Source: Streptomyces tauricus (lineage in GTDB: Bacteria; Actinomycetota; Actinomycetes; Streptomycetales; Streptomycetaceae). Taken from it: a DNA stretch of 64,000 nt. Below, in pieces: positions 24,344-32,403 of the stretch. Where the stretch lies: contig NZ_BMVY01000019.1 of assembly GCF_014650955.1 (NCBI RefSeq), forward strand, positions 62,001-126,000, read 5' to 3'. Positions within the stretch are counted from its first letter, which is position 1. Every line of letters begins with the position of its first letter. The translations under genes were made by a program, and so were the position numbers. The notes beneath the pieces are model-generated. The model made no database searches. It worked only from the letters and a program-made list of their open reading frames with translations, and had not been told where the DNA came from.

Positions 24344-26539
24344 TCAGCCCCGGTAACCGCGCAGCTTCCGGTACAGCGTCGCGCGGGCGATGCCCAGGGC
24401 CGCCGCCGCGCGCGCCTTGTTGCCGCCGTGACTGCGCAGTGCCTCCAGGATGGCGGTGCGCTCGGCGTGCTCCATCGGACTCAGCGGCCGTGCCGGGGGT
24501 CCTTCCCGGACGGGGTCCGGCAGTTCGGCCCGCCGCACCGGCCCGGTGGACCGCCGCCTTTCGGCCAACGCCCGGACCAGGTGGGCGAGTTCGGTGACGT
24601 TACCGGGCCACGTGTGCCGTTCCAGGGCGTGCAGCGCGTCCAGGCTCCAGGTCAGGGGCGGCTCGCCGGGCGCGGGCCTAGGCGTCAGTTCCGCCAGCAA
24701 CTCCCTGAGGTCGTCAGGGCGTTCACGCAACGCCGGCAGCGCCACCGAGCAGGCGGCCAGGCTGTCGAGCAGCCGCTGGAGGCAGGGCCCCGGGGGAGTA
24801 CCGGGCGTGTACGTGACCAGGAGAGGCGCGTGCGGATGCGCGTCGAGGAGGGAGTTGAGCGAGGCGACATCGGCCGACGCGAGCTGCTCGGCGTGCCGCA
24901 GCAGGAGGGGCCGGCCGGTGGCCGCGGCTGGGTCGCAGGCCGAGGCGACGTACCAGCCGTCGGCCGAGGTCTCGGCCCGGCTGTCGGCCGGCGTTTCGGC
25001 CCGGTCGTCGGTCGAGGTCCTGGCCCGGCTGTCGGTCGACGTTTCGGCCCGGCCGTCGATCGGCGTCCCGGCCCAGCCGTCGGCCGACGTTGCGGCCCAG
25101 TCGGCGATCGCGTCGGCGGCCGGGCGCTCCGCCGCGTCCACGACCAGCGGGGGCGGTCCTCCGCGCGCGGCCAGCAACTCCCTTGCCAGGAAGGTCTTTC
25201 CGGTGCCCCGCTCGCCGGTCAGCAGCAGGGGCCCACGGGAGCGCGCCAGTTCCGCCGCCCGGCTCGTCGCGTGCCGCCAGGGGACGGAACGCCCGGCGAG
25301 CGCGACGCGGGGCCGCCCGACGGGTTGTGCGGGCACTCCGGCGGGCGGTTCGATGACGGCGACGACGCCGATGACGACGCCCTCGTGGCGTACCCGCGTG
25401 ACCCACGCGGTACCGGCGGCGTCGGGGAGCGCGAGGGCACACGGGCCTGGCTGTTGCGCCACATCCAGCGCGTCCGGGTGCTCCGGCTCCTTCGGCCCCT
25501 CGGGCCCGTCCGGCTGGTTCGGCCCGTGCGGCCCGTCCGGCCTCTTCGGCTCGTCCGGCCCCTTCGGCCCCTCTGGCCCCTCTGGCTGGTTCGGCCCGTC
25601 CGACCTCTCCTGCTCCTCCGGCCCGTTCGGCTCCTTCGGTTCCTTCGGCTCCTCGGGTCCCTTCGGCCCCTCCGGTTCGTCCGGCTGGTTCGGCCCGTCC
25701 AACCCGTCCAGCTGGTTCGGCCGCCCCGGCCCCTCCGGCCGGTCCCCAGCCGTGCCCAGTTGCAGCGCTGCCAGCGCTTCCAGCGCCGCCAGTGCCGACG
25801 GGGGAAGCAGTCCCGCCGCCGTCTCGTTCAGCAGGCGATTGCGGCCGTCCAGGGCCACCACCGCCGCCCCCGGCCGGGCGGCAGCCCGCTGGTAGGCGTC
25901 GAGCAGGACGCGTTCCGCCGTGCGGGACCGCGTCAGCAGCTCCGCCTCGACGGCCGCCACCGTGGCCTCGGCGAGGGCGGCCCCGGGATGCGGCGAGCGC
26001 TCGGCGCAGAGGCCGGACGCGACGGTCACCGTACCCAGGACGCGGCCGTTCTCCGGCGCCAGCACCGGAACGCTCACCGCGGACACGTCCTGCCACAGGT
26101 CGAGGAAGTGCTCGGGGCCGTGCACCTCGGCGCGACTGCGGCTGCGCAGGGCGAGTGCCGCGCTGTTGTGCCCGACCTCCCGCTCGGACAGGTCGGGGCA
26201 CCTCTCCTCGTGCGGGGTGTTCCCGCCCGACCACAGCACCCGCAGGCGCTCGTCGGTGAGGACCACGGCCGACTGCCCGCAGGAGAGCGGGGGCTCCAGC
26301 CGTTCGAGTACCGGCCGGGCGGCGGTCAGCAGGGTGGACCCCACCGGAGGCGCGGACCGGGCGGACCCGCTGAGGTCGTGCGGTACGCCGAAGAAGCGGG
26401 CGCGGCGCCAGGCGGCGGCGACCTCGGCCGGTACGCCGTCGGGCAGCGGGAGCCCCGTCAGGAACCGCTCGCGTGCCCGGCGCAGCGGGGTGAGGGCGGG
26501 AGGGGTGGACAGGGCGGGGGAGTCGTTCGCGGTGGTCAC
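24344..26539 (-). CDS. AcoR-like regulator (GAF, AAA+, Fis-type HTH) with expanded repeats
   Basis: About 731 residues. The N-terminal third holds a GAF-like sensor (SAVVLTDERLRVLW...GHNSAALAL), the centre a AAA+ domain with Walker A LLTGERGTGKTFLA, and the C-terminus a Fis helix-turn-helix, ARAAAALGIARATLYRKLRG. The GAFTGA loop needed to contact sigma-54 is not present, as in sigma-54-independent actinobacterial members. Two low-complexity inserts interrupt it: a Gly/Pro/Glu/Asn/Asp stretch of about 90 residues and an 8-residue repeat within the AAA domain. The start is uncertain: TTG at 26581 or GTG at 26551 or 26539. It is divergent from the hydroxyquinol dioxygenase, which it probably controls. 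Confidence 0.8.
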   Translation of the reverse strand: MTTANDSPALSTPPALTPLRRARERFLTGLPLPDGVPAEVAAAWRRARFFGVPHDLSGSARSAPPVGSTLLTAARPVLERLEPPLSCGQSAVVLTDERLRVLWSGGNTPHEERCPDLSEREVGHNSAALALRSRSRAEVHGPEHFLDLWQDVSAVSVPVLAPENGRVLGTVTVASGLCAERSPHPGAALAEATVAAVEAELLTRSRTAERVLLDAYQRAAARPGAAVVALDGRNRLLNETAAGLLPPSALAALEALAALQLGTAGDRPEGPGRPNQLDGLDGPNQPDEPEGPKGPEEPKEPKEPNGPEEQERSDGPNQPEGPEGPKGPDEPKRPDGPHGPNQPDGPEGPKEPEHPDALDVAQQPGPCALALPDAAGTAWVTRVRHEGVVIGVVAVIEPPAGVPAQPVGRPRVALAGRSVPWRHATSRAAELARSRGPLLLTGERGTGKTFLARELLAARGGPPPLVVDAAERPAADAIADWAATSADGWAGTPIDGRAETSTDSRARTSTDDRAETPADSRAETSADGWYVASACDPAAATGRPLLLRHAEQLASADVASLNSLLDAHPHAPLLVTYTPGTPPGPCLQRLLDSLAACSVALPALRERPDDLRELLAELTPRPAPGEPPLTWSLDALHALERHTWPGNVTELAHLVRALAERRRSTGPVRRAELPDPVREGPPARPLSPMEHAERTAILEALRSHGGNKARAAAALGIARATLYRKLRGYRG
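24954..25100. repeat. 24-bp tandem repeat inside the AcoR-like gene
   Basis: About six copies of a 24-bp unit encode an eight-residue motif of the form (S/T)-x-D-x-R-A-x-T, ending ETSADGW. The copies differ by substitutions but keep the frame. The insert falls between the Walker A and Walker B regions of the AAA domain. Confidence 0.75.
25470..25750. repeat. Gly-Pro-rich low-complexity coding repeat
   Basis: An imperfect 9-bp based minisatellite encodes about 90 residues built from G-P-N-Q-P, P-E-G-P-K and D-G-P units, between the GAF-like and AAA domains. It reads as a hydrophilic, probably unstructured hinge. Confidence 0.75.
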
Positions 26540-26748
26540 AGCGCCGTCCACGGTACCCGGGTGTTGTTGAAGGAGTAACAAGGGGTGGTGTCGCCCGCCG
26601 GGCGCGCGGGCGTGTGCGGGCGCCCGCCGTGCCCGGCCGCGCAGTTCCCCGCGCCCCGGAGGGGCAGGCGCGGCGGCCTCGGCGGAGGTGGATGCGGGGC
26701 GATACTTGGCGGGACGCGGGAAACGCGAGGCGCGAGGCGGGAGTCGTC

Positions 26749-27624
26749 ATGAGTGTGGATGCCGGTCGGGACACGGTCACCGACGAGGCGGTCGGCAGCC
26801 TCGGAGCGGACACCGATCCGCGGTTGCGCGAACTGCTGAGCGCGCTCATCCGGCATGTGCACGACTTCGCCCGCGAGACCCGGCTCACCCAGGCCGAGTG
26901 GGAGCGGGCCATCGGATTCCTGACGGCGACCGGACAGACATGTACCGACACCCGCCAGGAGTTCATCCTCCTCTCCGACGTGCTCGGACTGTCGATGCTG
27001 GTGGAGACCCTGAACGCCGACCGCGCCCCCGGCGCCACGGAGTCCACCGTCCTCGGACCCTTCCATCTCACCGAGTCCCCGGTCCGTGAACTCGGCGCCG
27101 ACATCGACCTGGTGGGCAGCGGCGAGCCGTGCGTGGTCAGCGGCCGGGTGCTGTCCGAGGACGGCACCCCGCTGCCCGGAGCGGCCCTCGACGTGTGGCA
27201 GGCCGACGCCGACGGCTTCTACGACGTGCAGCAGCCCGACGTCCAGCCCGCGGGCAACGGCCGGGGCCTCTTCACCACCGACGCGGCGGGCCGCTTCTGG
27301 TTCCGTACCTGCGTACCGAGCCCGTACCCCATCCCCACCGACGGCCCGGTCGGCGACCTGCTCCGCGCCACCGGACGCCACCCCTACCGACCGGCGCACA
27401 TCCACTTCATCGCCACCGCCGAGGGGCACACCCCGGTCACCACGCACATCTTCGTGGCGGGCAGCGACTACCTCGACTCGGACGCGGTCTTCGCGGTGAA
27501 GCACAGCCTGGTCCAGGACTTCGCGGAGACCGACGACCCGTCCCTGGCAAGGGAGTTCGGCATCCCGAACCCCTTCAGGCACGCGCGCTTCGACCTCGTA
27601 CTGGCGCCCGGGCGGACCTCGTGA
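26749..27624 (+). CDS. Intradiol ring-cleavage dioxygenase, probable hydroxyquinol 1,2-dioxygenase
   Basis: 291 residues. The N-terminal helical dimerisation domain (LLSALIRHVHDFARETRLTQ) is followed by the catalytic beta-sandwich. Fe(III) ligands are readable: Tyr in DVWQADADGFYDVQQPD, and the Tyr/His/His set in HPYRPAHIHFIATA. ATG at 26749 with GGCGGGAG upstream, an in-frame earlier ATG at 26614 lacking support. The stop overlaps the GTG of a maleylacetate reductase, the next enzyme of hydroxyquinol breakdown, which favours hydroxyquinol over catechol as substrate: ring opening to maleylacetate on the way to 3-oxoadipate. Confidence 0.88.
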   Translation: MSVDAGRDTVTDEAVGSLGADTDPRLRELLSALIRHVHDFARETRLTQAEWERAIGFLTATGQTCTDTRQEFILLSDVLGLSMLVETLNADRAPGATESTVLGPFHLTESPVRELGADIDLVGSGEPCVVSGRVLSEDGTPLPGAALDVWQADADGFYDVQQPDVQPAGNGRGLFTTDAAGRFWFRTCVPSPYPIPTDGPVGDLLRATGRHPYRPAHIHFIATAEGHTPVTTHIFVAGSDYLDSDAVFAVKHSLVQDFAETDDPSLAREFGIPNPFRHARFDLVLAPGRTS

Positions 27625-28703
27625 ACTTCTCGTACGAGGCACAGCCGACGCGGGTCGTCTTCCGCCCCGGCGCCTCGGTGACCGCGACGGTCGGCGAGGC
27701 CGAACGGCTCGGGCTGCGACGGGTGCTGGTGCTCTCCGGGGCACGCGGCGCGGACACCGCGAAGGCGGTCGCCGACTCCCTGGGCGACCTCTGCGCGGGC
27801 CTGCACACCGAGGCCCGTATGCACGTCCCGGCCGAGGTCGCGGACCGGGCCGTCGAGGTGGCGCGCGAGGCCGGCGCCGACGGCTGTGTCGCGGTCGGCG
27901 GCGGTTCGGCGATCGGCCTCGGCAAGGCGATCGCGCTGCGCACCGGCCTCCCGCTGATCGCGGTCCCCTCGACCTACTCCGGCTCCGAGATGACCCCCGT
28001 CTGGGGCCTGACCGAGCACGGCGCCAAACGCACCGGCCGCGACCCGTCGGTCCTCCCGCGCAGCGTGGTGTACGACCCCGAACTCACGCTCTCCCTGCCC
28101 GTACCGCTCTCCGTCACCAGCGGCGTCAACGCCGTCGCGCACGCCGTGGAGGCGCTGTACGCCCCCGACACCTCGCCCCTGATCGCCCTGCTGGCCGAGG
28201 AGGGCGTACGGGCGATGACCTCGGCGCTCCCGCGGATCGCCGCCGAGCCGTCGGACCCGCAGGCCCGCGGGCGCGCCCTCTACGGGGCCTGGCTCTGCGG
28301 GTCCTGTCTGGGGGCGACCACCATGGGCCTGCACCACAAGCTCTGCCATGTGCTGGGAGGGACGTTCGGCCTCCCGCACGCCGAGACGCACACGGTGGTC
28401 CTCCCGTACGCCCTCGCCTTCAACGCGCCCGCCGTGCCCGGCGCGATCGGCGCGCTCGACCGCGCCCTCGACACCGACGACGCGCCGCACGCCCTGTGGA
28501 CCCTCGCGGGAGACCTCGGCGCACCCCGCTCCCTCGCCGGGCTCGGCCTCACCGAGGCCGACCTGCCGGTGGCGGCCGAACTGGTCGCGCAGCAGGCGTA
28601 CGCCAACCCGCGCCCGGTCACGACGGAGGGCGCGTTGACGGTGCTGGAGGCGGCGTACGAGGGGCGGGCCCCGCGCGTGGCCGCGTCCTGGTCCACGCCC
28701 TGA
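27621..28703 (+). CDS. Maleylacetate reductase
   Basis: 360 residues of the iron-containing alcohol dehydrogenase family. GCVAVGGGSAIGLGKAIA is the nucleotide loop, PSTYSGSEMTPVWGLT is the signature of maleylacetate reductases, and metal-site His residues lie in HHKLCHVLGG and LPHAETHTVVLPY. GTG at 27621 overlaps the dioxygenase stop (GTGA). It reduces maleylacetate to 3-oxoadipate with NAD(P)H, completing the lower hydroxyquinol/resorcinol route encoded here; no upper-pathway hydroxylase is present in the window. Confidence 0.9.
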   Translation: MNFSYEAQPTRVVFRPGASVTATVGEAERLGLRRVLVLSGARGADTAKAVADSLGDLCAGLHTEARMHVPAEVADRAVEVAREAGADGCVAVGGGSAIGLGKAIALRTGLPLIAVPSTYSGSEMTPVWGLTEHGAKRTGRDPSVLPRSVVYDPELTLSLPVPLSVTSGVNAVAHAVEALYAPDTSPLIALLAEEGVRAMTSALPRIAAEPSDPQARGRALYGAWLCGSCLGATTMGLHHKLCHVLGGTFGLPHAETHTVVLPYALAFNAPAVPGAIGALDRALDTDDAPHALWTLAGDLGAPRSLAGLGLTEADLPVAAELVAQQAYANPRPVTTEGALTVLEAAYEGRAPRVAASWSTP

Positions 28704-28817
28704 CGTACGGCGACGTGAGCGGCTCGCCGACGGCTACGTACGGCGGCCCGCCGGCCTGTGAACCGTGGGACGCGTGCGTTCCGCAAGCCGCCTGAGACTT
28801 CGCAAGCTATCGAAAGA

Positions 28818-28830
28818 GAAAGCGCTGTCA
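28818..28830. promoter_or_regulatory. Possible LacI-type half operator upstream of the GH30 gene
   Basis: GAAAGCGCTGTCA resembles the TGAAAGCGCTTTCA palindrome bound by LacI-family regulators of sugar genes; the right half is imperfect. It lies 73 bp before the GH30 start codon. The rest of the 200-bp gap shows nothing clear. Confidence 0.35.
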
Positions 28831-28902
28831 TGTGTCTCGACAACCCTCTGCCGCCACCCCATTCTTCAACCAGGTTGTGGCATGAGCGTGACAGGAGACC
28901 TC

Positions 28903-30375
28903 ATGATCAAGCGCAGATCACTGCTGGCGGCGGCGGGCGGCACGCTGCTGGGCAGTGCGCTGGCGACAGGCACCGCCCGCGCCGACGCCACCATCGCGGT
29001 CAACCCCGCCACCAGCTACGGGCGTTGGGAGGGCTGGGGCACCTCGCTCGCCTGGTGGGCCAACGTCTTCGGCGCGCGTGACGACTTCGCCGACATCTTC
29101 TTCACCACCAAGTCCGTGGCGTACGGCGGCCGGACCCTGCCGGGCCTCGGGCTGAACATCGCCCGCTACAACCTCGGCGCGTGCAGCTGGAACAGCGTGG
29201 GCGGCGAGAGCATGGTCGCCTCGCCCAACATCCCGGCGTTCAAGCAGATCGAGGGCTACTGGCAGGACTGGAACAACGAGGACCCCGCGTCCTCCGCCTG
29301 GGACTGGACGGCCGACGCCAACCAGCGCGCCGCCCTCGTCAAGGCCACCCAACGGGGCGCGGTCTCCGAGCTGTTCGCCAACTCGCCCATGTGGTGGATG
29401 TGCCTCAACCACAACCCCTCCGGCGCGTCCGGCGGCGGCAACAACCTCCAGTCCTGGAACCACCGCCAGCACGCCTCCCACCTGGCCGCCGTAGCCCTGT
29501 ACGCGAGGAACAACTGGGGCGTGAACTTCGCGACCGTCGACCCGTTCAACGAGCCCTCGTCCAGCTGGTGGACCGCCACGGGCACACAGGAGGGCTGCCA
29601 CATGGACGCCACCGTCCAGGCGGCCGTCCTCCCGTACGTGCGCAGCGAGCTGGACGCCCGCGGACTGTCCGGTGTCAGGCTCTCGGCGTCCGACGAGACG
29701 AGCTACGACCTGGCCCGTACGACCTGGAACTCCTTCGGGTCCTCGACGAAAGCGCTGGTCAGCCAGGTCAACGTGCACGGCTACCAGGGCTCCGGGGGCC
29801 GCCGCGACCTCCTCTACACGGACGCCGTGACGACGGCGGGCAAGAAGCTCTGGAACTCCGAGACCGGCGACAGCGACGGCACCGGCCTCACCCTGGCGAG
29901 CAATCTCTGCCTGGACTTCCGCTGGCTGCACCCGACCGCCTGGGTGTACTGGCAGGTGATGGACCCGTCCACCGGCTGGGCGATGATCGCGTACGACGCC
30001 GGCACGCTGCAGCCGACCACCGTGCAGACCAAGTACTACGTGATGGCCCAGTTCAGCCGCCACATCCGCCCCGGGATGACCATCCTCGACACGGGGGTCG
30101 GCTACGCGGTGGCCGCCCACGACGCGACGCAGAGACGCCTGGTCGTCGTGGCGGTCAACTCCGGAGCCGCGCAGACGCTCACCTTCGACCTGTCCCGCTT
30201 CTCCGCCGTCACCGGCGGCACGGGCGGACTCGTACGGCGCTGGAGCACGCTCACCTCCGGCGGCGGGGACCTCTACACCGCCCGCTCGGACACCTATCTG
30301 AACGGCAGGAGCCTGAGCGTGCCGTTCGCCGCCGGCTCGGTGCAGACCTTCGAGATCGACGGGGTCACCGTGTGA
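28903..30375 (+). CDS. Secreted GH30-family glycosidase, probable endo-beta-1,6-galactanase
   Basis: 490 residues from ATG at 28903, which has AGGAGA six bases upstream. The N-terminus is a Tat signal (KRRSLLAAAGGTLLG, cleavage near ATGTARAD). The mature start TIAVNPATSYGRWEGWGTSLAWW is typical of the GH30 group that cleaves beta-1,6-galactan side chains of arabinogalactan proteins. The acid/base Glu is in TVDPFNEPSSSWW and the nucleophile Glu in LWNSETGDSDG. The C-terminal 90 residues form the side beta-domain of the family. It fits the arabinose-related genes 10 kb downstream. A related GH30 specificity is possible. Confidence 0.8.
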   Translation: MIKRRSLLAAAGGTLLGSALATGTARADATIAVNPATSYGRWEGWGTSLAWWANVFGARDDFADIFFTTKSVAYGGRTLPGLGLNIARYNLGACSWNSVGGESMVASPNIPAFKQIEGYWQDWNNEDPASSAWDWTADANQRAALVKATQRGAVSELFANSPMWWMCLNHNPSGASGGGNNLQSWNHRQHASHLAAVALYARNNWGVNFATVDPFNEPSSSWWTATGTQEGCHMDATVQAAVLPYVRSELDARGLSGVRLSASDETSYDLARTTWNSFGSSTKALVSQVNVHGYQGSGGRRDLLYTDAVTTAGKKLWNSETGDSDGTGLTLASNLCLDFRWLHPTAWVYWQVMDPSTGWAMIAYDAGTLQPTTVQTKYYVMAQFSRHIRPGMTILDTGVGYAVAAHDATQRRLVVVAVNSGAAQTLTFDLSRFSAVTGGTGGLVRRWSTLTSGGGDLYTARSDTYLNGRSLSVPFAAGSVQTFEIDGVTV

Positions 30376-30428
30376 CGGTACGGGCCCGGACGCACTGACC
30401 AGGGCGGTGGTGCCGTCGCCCCGGGAGG

Positions 30429-30455
30429 GCGGGTGTCTCAAAGTGAGACACCCGC
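30429..30455. terminator. Terminator hairpin after the GH30 gene
   Basis: A 12-bp perfect stem, GCGGGTGTCTCA and its complement, closes an AAG loop 53 bp after the GH30 stop codon. Confidence 0.75.
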
Positions 30456-30548
30456 CTTCGCGCGTCCGGGTCCAGGATCGACATGAGCTGCGTGCTGTTT
30501 CGCCGGGGCTCCGACGCAGCCGATGAAACCCGATGAAAGGTGAACACC

Positions 30549-31466
30549 ATGGCCCTCGCACTGCTTCGGCGCCGACGGCGGGAGCGGGCCTCCGGTGCCG
30601 GCGCGACGGGCGTCGCGCTTCCCCTCCCGCCCGGCGCGGGCGCCCTCGGCCGCGAGGTCGTCGACCCCATGGGCCAGCCGATGGGCGCGGCCGACGTGAC
30701 GGTCACCGCGCTGGACACGCACCGGGTCGTGGCCCGCGGCACCACCGACCCGTACGGCTACTTCTTCGCGGCGCTGCCGCCGGGCCAGTACAGCCTGATG
30801 ATCGCGGCCGAGGGTCTGCACCCCCACCGCGAGACGGTCGACGTGGCGGCGGGTCCCCCCGCTTCCGCCGAGCAGATCTACCTGCAGCCCGCCCGCCGCC
30901 TGGAGCTGCCGGCGCCGGGCACCTGGCTCTTCGACCCGCCCCACACGGCGATCCGGTTCATCGCCAAGCATGTCGGCATGGCCCATGTGCACGGCCGCTT
31001 CGAGCGGTTCGACGGGGGCATCCAGATCGCCGAGGACATGGCCGATTCCCGGCTGCACGTCCGCATCGACGCGTCGAGCATCACCACCGGCAACCGCACA
31101 CGCGACGACCACCTGCGGTCCGGCGACTTCCTGGACGTCGAACGCTTCCCGCACATCGACTTCCACAGCACACGGTTCGCCTACCGGGGCGGCAGCAAGT
31201 GGAATGTGCACGGCTCCCTCACGATGCACGGGGTGAGCCGCTCGGTGGCCCTGGACACCACATACCTGGGCACGGTGAACGGCGGCTACGGAGAGGAACT
31301 GCGCTGCGCGGCCCTGGCAAAGGCGGAGTTGCACCGCGAGGACTACACCCTCAACTGGCGCTCCATGCTGGCAAGAGGCATCGCGGTGGTCGGCCCGACG
31401 GTCCAACTGGAACTGGACGTCCAGGCGATGTACCGCACACACGACACGCCTACGCCGCCGAGGTGA
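30549..31466 (+). CDS. YceI family protein with N-terminal carboxypeptidase-regulatory-like domain
   Basis: 305 residues. Residues about 30-115 form a transthyretin-like repeat (DPMGQPMGAADVTVTALD, DPYGYFFAALPPGQYSLMI). The rest is a YceI lipocalin-like barrel (WLFDPPHTAIRFIAKHVGMA, GNRTRDDHLRSGDFLDVERF, LTMHGVSRSVALDTTYLG) of the polyisoprenoid-binding type. There is no signal peptide; the N-terminus is Arg-rich. ATG at 30549 with AAAGGTG six bases upstream. YceI proteins bind isoprenoid chains; the specific role is unknown. Convergent with the amidohydrolase gene. Confidence 0.85.
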   Translation: MALALLRRRRRERASGAGATGVALPLPPGAGALGREVVDPMGQPMGAADVTVTALDTHRVVARGTTDPYGYFFAALPPGQYSLMIAAEGLHPHRETVDVAAGPPASAEQIYLQPARRLELPAPGTWLFDPPHTAIRFIAKHVGMAHVHGRFERFDGGIQIAEDMADSRLHVRIDASSITTGNRTRDDHLRSGDFLDVERFPHIDFHSTRFAYRGGSKWNVHGSLTMHGVSRSVALDTTYLGTVNGGYGEELRCAALAKAELHREDYTLNWRSMLARGIAVVGPTVQLELDVQAMYRTHDTPTPPR

Positions 31467-31497
31467 CGCCGCCCCTGCGGGGCGCCGCCTGGCGGCC

Positions 31498-32403
31498 TCA
31501 GGCTTTGCCCGTGAGCAGGCGGCGAGGGTTCGCTATGCGGAAGGCGTACGCCGCCGCGCCGCCCAGGCCGAAGCCCGGGGTTTGTGGGGGGTCCGCGTAC
31601 GGGCGGTCCGAGCCCTGGACGATCGTGGGCGTGCCCAGGGCGCGGGTGATTGCCTCTACCGCGCGCGGGCCGTACGACGAGGTTTCCACGAAGGCGTTCG
31701 GGTCGGTCTGCTTGTGGGCCTCCGTTCCGGCGCGGGCCGCGAAGCGTTCGCCGTGCAGGGGTGCCAGGCCGGCCAGCAGCGCGAAGCACACCCGCAGTTG
31801 TGGGTGGCGTGGCCGGCCGAACGTCCGGAACGCGAACCAGGCCGCGTGCATCTGCTGCACGTACGGCACCATCGCCGGCCACCAGTCCGGCCGCAAAGAC
31901 GCGTCGGCCGCCGGGCCCGGGTGGACGAACAGCGGCAGGTTCCGGTCCTGCAACAGGTCGAGCAGCGGGGCGCAGCGCGCGTAACCGGCCGCGTCGGCCA
32001 GGGCGTTCGCCGGGAGCTGGAGGCCGGCGAAGCCCAGGTCCAGATATCCGGCCGTCGCCTCGGTGTCGATGTCCCGGACACCGGCCGCGGCCCACGCGCC
32101 GAACGGGCGGGGCAGCTCGGCGGCGTCCTCGTGGTACGCGTCCAGCAGGGGCCGCGCCTCGGCGGAGGGCAGCCACTCCACGCCCAGCGGGGAGGAGAGC
32201 GAGATCAGCGCCCTGCCGAGGCCGTCCGCGACCGCCTGCTCCGCCCGACGGGCTGTGTCGTGGTCGGCGGGGGAGACCTCGTAGGGCGGCTCACCCGCGG
32301 TGTGCAGCGTCCAGCCGTCCAGGAACGGCGGCTCGGTGCGCGCCCGCAGCGCCGCGACGAACGAGTCGGTCCACAGATGCTGGTGCACGTCGACGTTGAT
32401 CAC
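31498..32403 (-). CDS. Amidohydrolase family protein (ACMSD/amidohydrolase-2 type)
   Basis: 301 residues of the TIM-barrel metal hydrolase superfamily: the HxH metal site in INVDVHQHLW, a His in LPLFVHPGPAA, and a late Asp in IVQGSDRPYADPP. The ATG at 32403 overlaps the lyase stop by 4 bp, so it is the last gene of a three-gene operon with the ammonia-lyase-like and ornithine cyclodeaminase-like proteins. It may hydrolyse or decarboxylate the product of the lyase; the substrate cannot be told. Confidence 0.8.
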   Translation of the reverse strand: MINVDVHQHLWTDSFVAALRARTEPPFLDGWTLHTAGEPPYEVSPADHDTARRAEQAVADGLGRALISLSSPLGVEWLPSAEARPLLDAYHEDAAELPRPFGAWAAAGVRDIDTEATAGYLDLGFAGLQLPANALADAAGYARCAPLLDLLQDRNLPLFVHPGPAADASLRPDWWPAMVPYVQQMHAAWFAFRTFGRPRHPQLRVCFALLAGLAPLHGERFAARAGTEAHKQTDPNAFVETSSYGPRAVEAITRALGTPTIVQGSDRPYADPPQTPGFGLGGAAAYAFRIANPRRLLTGKA

